Shown one piece after another: positions 35,476 through 42,777 of a stretch of DNA of 64,000 nt; the first letter of the stretch is position 1, and the number at the start of each line of letters is the position of its first letter. The DNA is from a bacterium (GTDB lineage Bacteria; Actinomycetota; Acidimicrobiia; Spongiisociales; Spongiisociaceae). The stretch lies in NCBI GenBank assembly GCA_028821575.1, contig JAPPFW010000042.1, positions 1-64,000 of the forward strand, given 5' to 3'. Under the pieces are notes generated by a model that saw nothing but the letters and a program-made list of their open reading frames with translations, was not told the DNA's origin and searched no databases. Position numbers and translations under genes: made by a program.

Positions 35476-36257
35476 TGACGGATTGGGGCTTGACGGGAAG
35501 CGTTGCCCTGGTGACGGGCGCCGCTGGCGGCATCGGGCAGTCCATCACCGACCGCCTCGCCGAGGCAGGAGCATTGGTCTACGCCAGCGACATGGACCCT
35601 GAAGGAATCGACGCCGGCGGGAGGGGTCAGATCGCCCCCATCGAGTTGGACGTGACGGATCGCCAGGCTGTCCGCGAGGTGATGGAGCGGATCGCCCACG
35701 AGTCCGGGAAACTGGACGTGCTCGTGAACAACGCCGGCCTGATCAGAGCCGCCGGCCTGTTCGAGTTGACCGAGGCCGACTGGGACGTGACGCTGGATGT
35801 CAACGCCAAAGGACTGCTGTTCTGCACGCAGGCCGCCGCCGAGGTCATGCGATCCCCAGCGGAGTCCTGCGCTGCGGGACGCTCGATCGTGAACATCGCC
35901 TCCACCGCCGGGCGGGACGGGCGAACCATGTCCCCTCCCTACGCCGCCAGCAAGGCAGCGGTCATCAATATCACCCGCTCGACCGCCCGCATCCTTGCAC
36001 CGGACGGTATCCGCGTGAACGCGGTCTGCCCCGGCGTGGTCGACACGGCCTTCAACGCCCGGCTCGGTGAGCAGTTCGCCCCCGCCGAGGGGATGGAGCC
36101 GCGGGCGTGGGTGTTGCGGCGGGCGGAGCCCATACCCATGGGAAGGCTGGCGGATCCCGACGAGGTGGCGACCGTGGTCCGGTTCCTGGCCTCGTCCCAC
36201 GCGTCGTATGTAACAGGCCAGTCGCTCAACGTCGACGGCGGCCTGATCATGAGTTAG
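35472..36257 (+). CDS. Short-chain dehydrogenase/reductase (SDR)
   Basis: 261-aa classical SDR with TGAAGGIGQSI, NNAGLIRAAG, catalytic Ser in NIASTAG and YAASK. ATG 35472 overlaps the previous stop, with GAGGTGAA upstream. An open frame extends far upstream in the same phase, but it is the third frame of the enolase-superfamily gene and is not coding. The TAG stop runs directly into a TTGGTGGTTGG repeat. Last gene of the 30.8-36.3 kb catabolic run. Confidence 0.9.
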   Translation: MMTDWGLTGSVALVTGAAGGIGQSITDRLAEAGALVYASDMDPEGIDAGGRGQIAPIELDVTDRQAVREVMERIAHESGKLDVLVNNAGLIRAAGLFELTEADWDVTLDVNAKGLLFCTQAAAEVMRSPAESCAAGRSIVNIASTAGRDGRTMSPPYAASKAAVINITRSTARILAPDGIRVNAVCPGVVDTAFNARLGEQFAPAEGMEPRAWVLRRAEPIPMGRLADPDEVATVVRFLASSHASYVTGQSLNVDGGLIMS

Positions 36258-36282
36258 TTGGTGGTTGGTGGTTGGTGATTGG
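36255..36282. repeat. Word-like repeat TTGGTGG starting at a stop codon
   Basis: TAGTTGGTGGTTGGTGGTTG begins with the SDR stop codon and continues to TGATTGG. The unit TTGGTGG(T) occurs three times. The complementary word CCAACTA/CCACCAACTA appears at 5141-5152 and 52081-52115, and the GMC oxidoreductase at 51 ends in TTGGTGGTTAG. Confidence 0.65.
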
Positions 36283-36311
36283 CATCAGCGATCGGGGTCG
36301 CTATAGCGCTT

Positions 36312-36330
36312 CGCGAAGTCTCGCTTCGCG
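36312..36330. terminator. Hairpin between convergent genes
   Basis: CGCGAAG-TCTCG-CTTCGCG forms a 7-bp stem with a 5-nt loop in the 99-bp gap between the convergent SDR and DUF4143 ATPase genes. There is no U-tract on either strand, as is common for actinobacterial terminators, so its role is inferred from placement. Confidence 0.45.
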
Positions 36331-36356
36331 CCAAGAGGTCTGGTCAGGCCTCGGTT

Positions 36357-37532
36357 CTACGGCCGTGCACCTAATCTCGCCACCTCGTGGGCAAGGTCGA
36401 GGACCGAGATCGCTTCGATGTCCTCGGTGACTCTGTAACGCTCGGCTCCGGGGTAGACAACGAGCTTGGCTTCGGGGCGGACGTCCCCACAAGCGCTGTG
36501 GAAGCCCTTGCGTGGGCGCGGGTCGAGGGAGCGCTTCACCTCGATCGCCCAGGGCCCGCGGCCGGGCAGCGTCAGGACAAGATCGATCTCGGCCCCGCCC
36601 GACGAGCGGTAGAAACTCGCCTCGGCACGGCTCGGCGCCACCGACAGGAGGGTCTCGATCACGAACCCCTCCCAACTCGCGCCGACGACGGGGTGACCGA
36701 CGATGTCCTCCTTGGAGGCCAGACCCAACAGGGCGTGCACGATGCCGCTGTCGCGGACGTAGACCCTGGGCGACTTGACCAGACGCTTCCCCACGTTGCG
36801 CCTCCAAGGCGTGAGGCGTCGCACCAGGAGAAGGTCCACCATGAGGTCCAGGTACCGGGAGACCGTCTTGCCGGACACGCCGAGACCACGGGCCAGGGCA
36901 GCCGCGTTGAGGATTCCTCCCTGCGCGTGCCCCAGCATCACCCAGAAGCGCCTGAGCGTCTCGGCGGGAATGCGGGGACCGAACTGGGGGACATCCCGTT
37001 CGAGGTACGTCCGGATGAAGTTCTCCCGCCACTCGAGGCTTCTACGGTCGTCAGCGGCCAGGAAGCTGTCGGGGAAACCACCCCGTACCCAGAGCGCATC
37101 CTGGTGGAGCGCACCGATCTCCAGTACGTCGAACGGACCGAGTTCGATGTATGCGATACGGCCGGCCAGGGTCTCGCCGGACTGCCGCAAGAGGTCCATG
37201 GAGGCGGATCCCAGGAGGAGGAACCGCCCTGAACGCCTCCCTCTCCGCCTCCCGCGATCGATGAGGCCGCGCAGGCTCTGGAACAGGCCCGGCAAGCGAT
37301 GGACCTCATCAAGGACTACAAGCCGGTCCTCATGATCCGCCAGGTACAACTCAGGATCGGAGAGCCTGACGAGGTCGGCCGGGGATTCCAAGTCGAGATA
37401 CACCGAGTCCACGACCTCGGCGATCTCCATGGCGAGGGTCGTCTTTCCGGCTTGCCGCGGTCCGATCAGAGCGACAGCCGGGTACTCGGCGAGCAGGTAT
37501 TGGAGCCTTTCATGCAGGCGGCGGGCGATCAT
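36357..37532 (-). CDS. AAA+ ATPase with DUF4143 C-terminal domain
   Basis: 391-aa protein. Walker A is GPRQAGKTT (about residues 24-32), Walker B is RLVVLDEVH (about 69-77), and a sensor-like LLLGSAS follows. The C-terminal DUF4143 region has a helix-turn-helix (AALARGLGVSGKTVSRYLDL) and a PD-(D/E)xK-like core (GGAEIDLVL...WAIEVKRS). The function of this widespread family is not established. It sits alone, against the flow of the catabolic genes around it, and its promoter suggests a leaderless mRNA. Confidence 0.88.
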   Translation of the reverse strand: MIARRLHERLQYLLAEYPAVALIGPRQAGKTTLAMEIAEVVDSVYLDLESPADLVRLSDPELYLADHEDRLVVLDEVHRLPGLFQSLRGLIDRGRRRGRRSGRFLLLGSASMDLLRQSGETLAGRIAYIELGPFDVLEIGALHQDALWVRGGFPDSFLAADDRRSLEWRENFIRTYLERDVPQFGPRIPAETLRRFWVMLGHAQGGILNAAALARGLGVSGKTVSRYLDLMVDLLLVRRLTPWRRNVGKRLVKSPRVYVRDSGIVHALLGLASKEDIVGHPVVGASWEGFVIETLLSVAPSRAEASFYRSSGGAEIDLVLTLPGRGPWAIEVKRSLDPRPRKGFHSACGDVRPEAKLVVYPGAERYRVTEDIEAISVLDLAHEVARLGARP

Positions 37533-37539
37533 CCTTGTA

Positions 37540-37567
37540 ATTATGGACTATCGTGTCAGAATTGCAA
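37540..37567 (-). promoter_or_regulatory. Promoter of the DUF4143 ATPase gene (leaderless)
   Basis: On the minus strand TTGCAA (37567-37562) and CATAAT (37545-37540) are 16 bp apart. The ATG at 37532 lies 7 nt after the -10 element, so the transcript probably starts at or next to the A of ATG. On the plus strand TATACT (37571-37576) may serve the divergent SDR gene, so the two promoters would overlap. Confidence 0.55.
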
Positions 37568-37642
37568 GGTTATACTCCCACCATGCACGCACCGACCGGC
37601 ATTCCGCCAGCGAGAACTATCTAGTGCATTACCGTTACCCCA

Positions 37643-38398
37643 ATGGAAGGACTTGAAGGAAAGGTAGCCATCGTCACCGGCGCGGCTATGGGAATCGGCG
37701 CCCGGATAGCCGAGCTTCTCCTGCAGGCCGGGGCGAGCGTCGTGGCCGGCGACATCGCCTACGAGGCTCTCGATGAACGGTTCGGCGGTGTGAGGAGTGT
37801 CCGCATCCGTCATGCCGACGTCAGGCGGAGATCGGAATGCGAAGATCTCGCTGCTGCTGCGATTGACCTGCACGGCCGGGTGGACATCCTGGTGAACAAC
37901 GCCGGCATCACGAGACGGGCACTGCTGGAGGACACCACCGACGAGTTGTGGGACAACGTGCTGCAGACCAACTTGGCCAGCGCCTTCTACATGGCGCGGT
38001 CCGTGGTGCCCACCATGCGGGCCCGAGGGGGCGGAGCGATCGTCAACGTTGCTTCGATCAACGCCATCCGGGGAAACCTGGAACTCACCGCCTACGGGGC
38101 CTCCAAGGGTGGGATGGCCGGGATGACCCGGGTGATGGCCATGGAACTGGCTCCGGACAACATCCGGGTGAACGCTTTGTGTCCCGGCACCGTCGACACG
38201 CCGATGAACGACGAGTACCTGGCGGCCGTCGAGGATCCGGAGGCGACCACGGAGATGCTGGTCGCCAAGCACCCCTTGGGTCGCATCGCCACCGCCGACG
38301 ACGTGGCCTGGGCAGCCCTGTTCCTCACTTCGGACATGGCATCCTTCATCACCGGCGTGTCGCTGCCCATCGACGGCGGACGCCACCTGGGGAGATGA
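37643..38398 (+). CDS. Short-chain dehydrogenase/reductase (SDR)
   Basis: 251-aa classical SDR: TGAAMGIGARIA, NNAGITRRAL, Ser in NVASINA and YGASK, ending SLPIDGGRHLG. It is 46 bp upstream of a zinc alcohol dehydrogenase on the same strand; together they could interconvert two positions of a polyol or sugar acid. A candidate -10 TATACT lies 67 bp upstream of the ATG. Confidence 0.9.
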   Translation: MEGLEGKVAIVTGAAMGIGARIAELLLQAGASVVAGDIAYEALDERFGGVRSVRIRHADVRRRSECEDLAAAAIDLHGRVDILVNNAGITRRALLEDTTDELWDNVLQTNLASAFYMARSVVPTMRARGGGAIVNVASINAIRGNLELTAYGASKGGMAGMTRVMAMELAPDNIRVNALCPGTVDTPMNDEYLAAVEDPEATTEMLVAKHPLGRIATADDVAWAALFLTSDMASFITGVSLPIDGGRHLGR

Positions 38399-38443
38399 AG
38401 GTTCCGTATAGGGGCGGATGGTGCACGCGGGAGGAGGAAGATC

Positions 38444-39472
38444 ATGACACGGATGCGAGCCGTCGTCTTCGGGGACGACCGAAAGATCCAGTTGGAGGAG
38501 GTCCCGGTCCCCGAGGTGGGACCCGGCGACGTGCTGCTGCGCCCCCATTTCTGCGGGATATGCGGAACCGACCTGCACGCGCCCTCCATGACCGCCCCCT
38601 TCCGCTCAGGGGTCGTCATGGGACACGAGTTCTCGGGCGAGGTGGTGGCGACCGGCGAGCAGGTCCGGGGATGGGAACCCGGCACGCGGGTGGTGGTGAA
38701 CCCCAACGGGAACCTCTGCGGTGCGTGCGGAGCCTGCCGGGACGCCAGGCTCAACCTGTGCCGCTCAGCCGTATTCGAGAACGGGATCGGGATCCGGCAC
38801 GACGGCGGCATGGCGGAGCTCGTTACGGTCGACCCGAAGGTCCTCCATCGGATACCCGACTCGGTCAGTTCGGAACAAGGGGCCTTCGTCGAGCCACTGG
38901 CCACCGCGATACGGGCGGTGCGGCGCTCCGGCTTCCGCCTGGGAAGCAGCGCAGCGGTGATCGGGACCGGTCCCGTCGGCCTGCTGATGATCCAAGCCCT
39001 CCGGCACGCCGGCGCCGCGACGATCACCGCCATCGAGTTGTCGGAGTTTCGGCGCAAGGCAGCCTTGAGCCTCGGTGCCGACCTCGCCCTAGATCCCGCC
39101 ACGGAACCACCTACCGACCTGTTCGGAACCGAACTCGAACCCCCGGAGTTCGTCTTCGAGTGCTCCGGAGCCCAGGGCACCCTCGAACTGGCGGTCGACA
39201 TCGTCCGCTACGGCGGGCGGGTCGCCCTTACAGGTCTCCCTTCCCGCCCCGTCGAGGTGACCGCCACCACGGTGATCGGCAAGGAGGTCGACGTCGTCGG
39301 AAGCATCATCTACGTCGAGGAGTTCCCGTTGGCCATCGATCTCCTGGCCAAGGGAGCCTTCGACATCGAGAGCCTCATCTCCATGGTCCTCCCGATCACC
39401 CGCTTCGACGAAGGCTTCGAAGCCATCGCCAACCCTGTCTCGACCCTGAAGGTGCTACTCCATCCTGGTTGA
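38444..39472 (+). CDS. Zinc-dependent alcohol dehydrogenase (butanediol/polyol/threonine dehydrogenase-like)
   Basis: 342-aa MDR-family dehydrogenase. Catalytic zinc site CGICGTD and GHEFSGEVV; structural zinc cysteines in CGACGACRDARLNLC; NAD motif VIGTGPVGLLMI near residue 172. Best described as a sorbitol/2,3-butanediol/threonine-dehydrogenase-like enzyme. GGAGGAAG precedes the ATG. With the SDR upstream it extends the sugar-acid or polyol theme of 30.8-36.3 kb. Confidence 0.9.
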   Translation: MTRMRAVVFGDDRKIQLEEVPVPEVGPGDVLLRPHFCGICGTDLHAPSMTAPFRSGVVMGHEFSGEVVATGEQVRGWEPGTRVVVNPNGNLCGACGACRDARLNLCRSAVFENGIGIRHDGGMAELVTVDPKVLHRIPDSVSSEQGAFVEPLATAIRAVRRSGFRLGSSAAVIGTGPVGLLMIQALRHAGAATITAIELSEFRRKAALSLGADLALDPATEPPTDLFGTELEPPEFVFECSGAQGTLELAVDIVRYGGRVALTGLPSRPVEVTATTVIGKEVDVVGSIIYVEEFPLAIDLLAKGAFDIESLISMVLPITRFDEGFEAIANPVSTLKVLLHPG

Positions 39473-39563
39473 CATCAGGGTGTCAGCAGGTGTGCTCGTA
39501 ACGTGTATGCCCAGGGAGCGACTCGAGGTCATCGCCGCAAGCAGGCGAGAGTACGCCCTCCGG

Positions 39564-39604
39564 CTCCCGACCATAACGGAAACCGGCCGATTCCGTAACA
39601 GTCA
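39564..39604. repeat. 41-bp repeat, distal copy, containing a palindrome
   Basis: First of two 41-bp copies that differ at one base. Each contains an imperfect palindrome with arms TAACGGAA and TTCCGTAA around a CCGGCC-type centre. The copies are 73 bp apart, close to seven helical turns, upstream of the second Fic gene. Confidence 0.8.
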
Positions 39605-39636
39605 CACACCCACCATTACACAAGCGAAAAGGTCCA

Positions 39637-39677
39637 CTCCCGACCATAACGGAAACCGGCCGATTCTGTAACAGTCA
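39637..39677. promoter_or_regulatory. 41-bp repeat, proximal copy; candidate operator of fic
   Basis: Second copy of the 41-bp repeat (TTCTG in place of TTCCG, which breaks one arm base). It ends at the base before a TGC-TACGTT extended -10 element and so covers the -35 region of the Fic promoter. A repressor bound to both copies could loop the DNA and shut the promoter. Confidence 0.55.
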
Positions 39678-39686
39678 TGCTACGTT
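39678..39686 (+). promoter_or_regulatory. Extended -10 element for the second Fic gene
   Basis: TGCTACGTT matches an extended -10 (TGn plus TACGTT) ending 9 bp before ATG 39696, so transcription would begin at or very near the start codon. No good -35 hexamer is present; the palindromic repeat occupies that place. Confidence 0.35.
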
Positions 39687-39695
39687 GGGTGGTTG

Positions 39696-40877
39696 ATGGA
39701 TCCCGAAGGCTACACCGACACCACCTATGGCGAAGTCCGACTGGTCCCCGGGCAGGGATACCGGGCCTACTACCCGAAAACCCTGCCACCGGTCGTGGAA
39801 CTGGCCACGGCCACCGTTACATGCCTTGCCGATGCCGAGGCGGCCTTGGGACGGCTGGCCGGGACCGGCCGTCTCCTTCCTAATCCACACCTCCTGATCC
39901 GTCCCTATCTATTGCGGGAGGCTCTGGCCTCCGCCCGGATCGAAGGAACCCAGGCCAGCCTTCTGGGCGTGCTCGAAGCGGAGGCGGACGAGGCCGAGTA
40001 CACCCCGGACATCGAGGAGGTGCTCAACTACGTAGCGGCGATGGAGCAGGGTTTGGCCCGGCTCGACAGCCTGCCGTTCAGCCTCCGCCTGATACGCGAC
40101 ATGCACGCCATCCTCTTGAGGGGTGTACGCGGCAGGGAGCGACTACCGGGAGAGTTCCGGACATCCCAGAACTGGATCGGACCGCCCGGCTCGACGATCA
40201 AGACCGCCCTGTTAGTGCCGCCGCCGCCTGACGAACTCAGCCACCTTCTCTCCGATTGGGAGCGGTACGTTCATGAGAACCGTTCCGTCTCCGTCCTCGT
40301 CCAGAGCGGCTTGCTTCACTACCAGATCGAGACTATCCATCCGTTCCTCGACGGCAATGGCCGGATGGGCCGACTGCTCATCGTGTTCCACTTGGTGCTC
40401 CGCCAGCGCCTACCGCAACCCCTGCTCTACCTGTCCTCCTATTTCGAGCGCCATCGAGATACGTACTACGCCATGCTCCAAGCTGTGCGAGAGCGCGGCG
40501 ATCTTGACAGATGGCTTCGTTTCTATCTGAGAGGGGTCGAGACCCAGGCCATCGACGCTGTGATCCGCGCTGAGCGTCTGATCGATCTACGCGAGTCCTA
40601 CAGAAGTCGGGTCATCGAGTCGACGCGCGGCCAGGCCATATCCTTGGTCGACTCTTTGTTCGCCAACCCGATAATCACCGCACTGCGGGTCGAGCGGCTG
40701 CTGGACGTCACGCGGCCTACCAGCCTCCGGATCCTGGACCGACTGCGCGGACTGGGCATCCTGACCGAGACCGCGCCAGGAGCCCGCCGGCAGCGCCGCT
40801 TCATGGCAGCAGAGATCTTGAATGTGCTCGAAGACGAAGATCCCACCAGTACGCCGGACGACTCAAGGCAGAGCTAA
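39696..40877 (+). CDS. Fic domain protein with C-terminal winged helix, class II
   Basis: 393-aa protein (from the second of two adjacent start codons, ATG 39696). Inhibitory motif ASARIEGTQAS (about residues 73-83) and catalytic HPFLDGNGRMGR (about residues 215-226) are both canonical, so it is an autoinhibited Fic of the N-terminal-helix class. Residues 310-375 (NPIITALRVERLLDVTRPTS, LRGLGILTE) form a winged helix, suggesting DNA binding and possible autoregulation through the two upstream palindromic repeats. This architecture is common and usually annotated as Fic/DOC N-terminal plus HTH. Confidence 0.9.
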   Translation: MDPEGYTDTTYGEVRLVPGQGYRAYYPKTLPPVVELATATVTCLADAEAALGRLAGTGRLLPNPHLLIRPYLLREALASARIEGTQASLLGVLEAEADEAEYTPDIEEVLNYVAAMEQGLARLDSLPFSLRLIRDMHAILLRGVRGRERLPGEFRTSQNWIGPPGSTIKTALLVPPPPDELSHLLSDWERYVHENRSVSVLVQSGLLHYQIETIHPFLDGNGRMGRLLIVFHLVLRQRLPQPLLYLSSYFERHRDTYYAMLQAVRERGDLDRWLRFYLRGVETQAIDAVIRAERLIDLRESYRSRVIESTRGQAISLVDSLFANPIITALRVERLLDVTRPTSLRILDRLRGLGILTETAPGARRQRRFMAAEILNVLEDEDPTSTPDDSRQS

Positions 40878-40932
40878 CAGGCGAGAAAGTACTCGGATGG
40901 GTTTGCTGGGATGGGCGTAGTCCCCGACCCTG

Positions 40933-41077
40933 ATGAGAACCCTCGTCGAGGTAGGAGCCTCCCTACGGCGTGACCGACCTCGCGCGAATGCCGGGAATGG
41001 ACCCCGGCTACGTGTCACGCCTCCTCACCACCCCGTCCGAAGAGTTGCTGATCACCCGCAAGCCCCCGGACCTGTAG
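40933..41077 (+). pseudogene. Frameshifted remnant of a winged-helix regulator
   Basis: ATG 40933 begins MRTLVEVGASL; a +1 shift near 40965 then gives YGVTDLARMPGMDPGYVSRL followed by LTTPSEELLITRKPPDL-stop. The second part is a clear DNA-binding winged helix (recognition helix DPGYVSRLL). The usual C-terminal part is missing. It lies just after the second Fic gene and may be the end of a regulator once linked to it. Confidence 0.55.
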
Positions 41078-41173
41078 AGAGGTCGAATGCGAGTCCCTAC
41101 TACGGCAGATTCCCCAGGTTGCCTTGGGCCCTTCCGACTGGCGGTCCTCGCCACTCCGAAGGCGGGCCGTACA

Positions 41174-42454
41174 CTAGCCGGGTCTATCTCGCGGTTGGGT
41201 TTGGTAGCCGTTGGGGGTTCGTCGGACTACAAGATTCTCGGTCTCAAGCCACTTGTGGTGGCGACGGCAGACGGCGACCAGGTTGTCGATGTCGGTGGGT
41301 CCTCGGTCTCGGTGCCACTCTTGCATGTGGTGGAGTTCGCATAGATGCATGGGTGCGCCGCATTCGAAGCATCCCGCGTCGCGGACCGCTACGGCGAGGC
41401 GCTGGGCGGCGTTCCCGAGGCGTTGGTTGCGGCCCAGCCAGAGGACACGTCCCGCCCGGTCGTAGATCATGCCGGCCAGCTCGGTGTCGTCGGAGAGGGT
41501 TTGGAGGATCCCGGGCGGTACGGGTCCGACCCCGACGATCTCGACCTTGCCGTTGGGGTTGGTGCCGTCTATCACTCCTGCTTCGGCGGTGATGATGACC
41601 TGGGTGGAGGCCTTGGCTTTGATCCCGAACGTCTCGGTGAGGAACTCACCTGAGAGAGCGCTGCGGTTGGTCATCAACTCGTACACCACATCGGCGAGAC
41701 GCTGCTTCGGAGTACGGACCTCGTCGGGATCACGGCCATCGGCGCAGTCGCGGCGTAGGTGGTGCAGGTAGTGGTTGTCGACGGCCTGGCGGAGCTGTTC
41801 GTACTGGGGACGGGGAAGCTTCGCCATCAACACACCGAGGCCGGTGTCCTTTTCCACCCACAGCTTGGCCTCCCGGGCCCGGCGTTGACGCTCGAGCGGG
41901 TCGAGGCCTGCTTCGATCAGCTTCTCGTCGGACCATTTCCGGGCGTGGCGGTTGAACGTGTCGGGAAGCAGCCTGTCGGCGGCTTCCAACAGCGTCTCGT
42001 CCCCGTCGACGGCTCGGGGGCCGACTTTCTCAGCGGCGTTGGCCAGGGCGCTGACGTGACCGGGGGTTATGTCGCCGGTGGCGAACTTCTCCTTGACGTT
42101 GGGCATGTCCGAGAGTTGCTTGGCGATCTTGGTCATCCGCTTGGACTCGCGAGTGGGCATCCGGGCACCCTGGCGCAGCACCTCGGCGGGGTCCGCTTGG
42201 GTGTTGGTGGCTGCCACCATGCCTGTCACGTCGCACATCAGGGATGCGGCTATCGACCGGATCCGGCTCAGTTCCTGGAGGGTCTGGCCCGCGTCCTTCT
42301 GAGACATGGTACGGATGCGGGCCTGTTCCAGGGAGTTGCGCGCCGCCGCGATCCACGGATCCATGCCCTGGGTCGGTCCATCGGGCGACTCCACAGCGGT
42401 ACTGCCCGAACTTCCCGTGTCTCGGAAGAGAGCGAACGTATGTTCGTTATTCAT
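41174..42454 (-). CDS. DUF222/HNH endonuclease domain protein (13E12-repeat-like)
   Basis: 426-aa protein with an N-terminal DUF222 region (about residues 30-310) and a C-terminal HNH nuclease: CFECGAPMHLCELHHMQEW and NLVAVCRRHHKWLE provide the zinc-type Cys pairs and catalytic His. Such proteins are abundant in actinobacterial genomes, often in many copies and associated with mobile DNA, with unknown function. It has a near-consensus promoter placed so that the mRNA is leaderless. Confidence 0.88.
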   Translation of the reverse strand: MNNEHTFALFRDTGSSGSTAVESPDGPTQGMDPWIAAARNSLEQARIRTMSQKDAGQTLQELSRIRSIAASLMCDVTGMVAATNTQADPAEVLRQGARMPTRESKRMTKIAKQLSDMPNVKEKFATGDITPGHVSALANAAEKVGPRAVDGDETLLEAADRLLPDTFNRHARKWSDEKLIEAGLDPLERQRRAREAKLWVEKDTGLGVLMAKLPRPQYEQLRQAVDNHYLHHLRRDCADGRDPDEVRTPKQRLADVVYELMTNRSALSGEFLTETFGIKAKASTQVIITAEAGVIDGTNPNGKVEIVGVGPVPPGILQTLSDDTELAGMIYDRAGRVLWLGRNQRLGNAAQRLAVAVRDAGCFECGAPMHLCELHHMQEWHRDRGPTDIDNLVAVCRRHHKWLETENLVVRRTPNGYQTQPRDRPG

Positions 42455-42460
42455 GGTCTA

Positions 42461-42489
42461 GTTGTACCAAACCTGTGCGACAGTGTCAA
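42461..42489 (-). promoter_or_regulatory. Strong sigma-70-type promoter, leaderless, for the HNH gene
   Basis: On the minus strand TTGACA (42489-42484) and TACAAC (42466-42461) are separated by exactly 17 bp. The ATG at 42454 starts 7 nt after the -10 element, so the transcript should begin at or within a base of the start codon. No ribosome-binding site is present, consistent with leaderless translation. Confidence 0.75.
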
Positions 42490-42585
42490 CCCCTAAATAT
42501 CGAGAAACAGGAACAATTAACCAACTGTCTAATAAAGGGAGACCCAAGGAGTGCCCGACGCCCGTGCTCGATGGAACAACCGCGA

Positions 42586-42708
42586 TCACGAGGCCAGTTG
42601 CGCGCGAGGCCGTCCGTTGACCGTGATGACAACCCTCTCGCCGCGGGCCACGCGATCCAGCAGAGCACGGATGTTGTTGCACAACTCCGGCGAGGCAACT
42701 TCAGTCAT
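42586..42708 (-). CDS. Orphan Phd/YefM-type antitoxin, short
   Basis: 40-aa protein beginning MTEVASPELCNNIRALLDRV and continuing ARGERVVITVNGRPRAQLAS. This is the complete N-terminal Phd/YefM DNA-binding domain (S-x-E-L-x-N-N...VTVNGRPRA), but the usual 30-50-residue toxin-binding tail is absent. No VapC, Doc or RelE frame follows on the minus strand. It could be a decayed module or a free repressor. A 22-bp palindrome lies 28 bp upstream. Confidence 0.6.
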   Translation of the reverse strand: MTEVASPELCNNIRALLDRVARGERVVITVNGRPRAQLAS

Positions 42709-42736
42709 GCGACGACCGTAGCCCAATATGGCGTAT

Positions 42737-42758
42737 CGGTTGCGGCGCGCCGCAACCG
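42737..42758. promoter_or_regulatory. Perfect 22-bp palindrome (half-site CGGTTGCGGCG)
   Basis: CGGTTGCGGCG is followed at once by its exact reverse complement. It lies 19 bp after the stop of the binding-protein gene and 28 bp before the Phd start, both on the minus strand. It could be a Phd operator or the stem of a transcription terminator; there is no T-run. Confidence 0.55.
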
Positions 42759-42777
42759 CCTTCCACGGGTTGGGCCT

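Noticed and set aside
39480-39671. 63-codon frame upstream of the second Fic gene as a possible antitoxin
   Set aside because: It runs through both 41-bp repeats, has a poor start and no fold; the Fic protein carries its own inhibitory helix.
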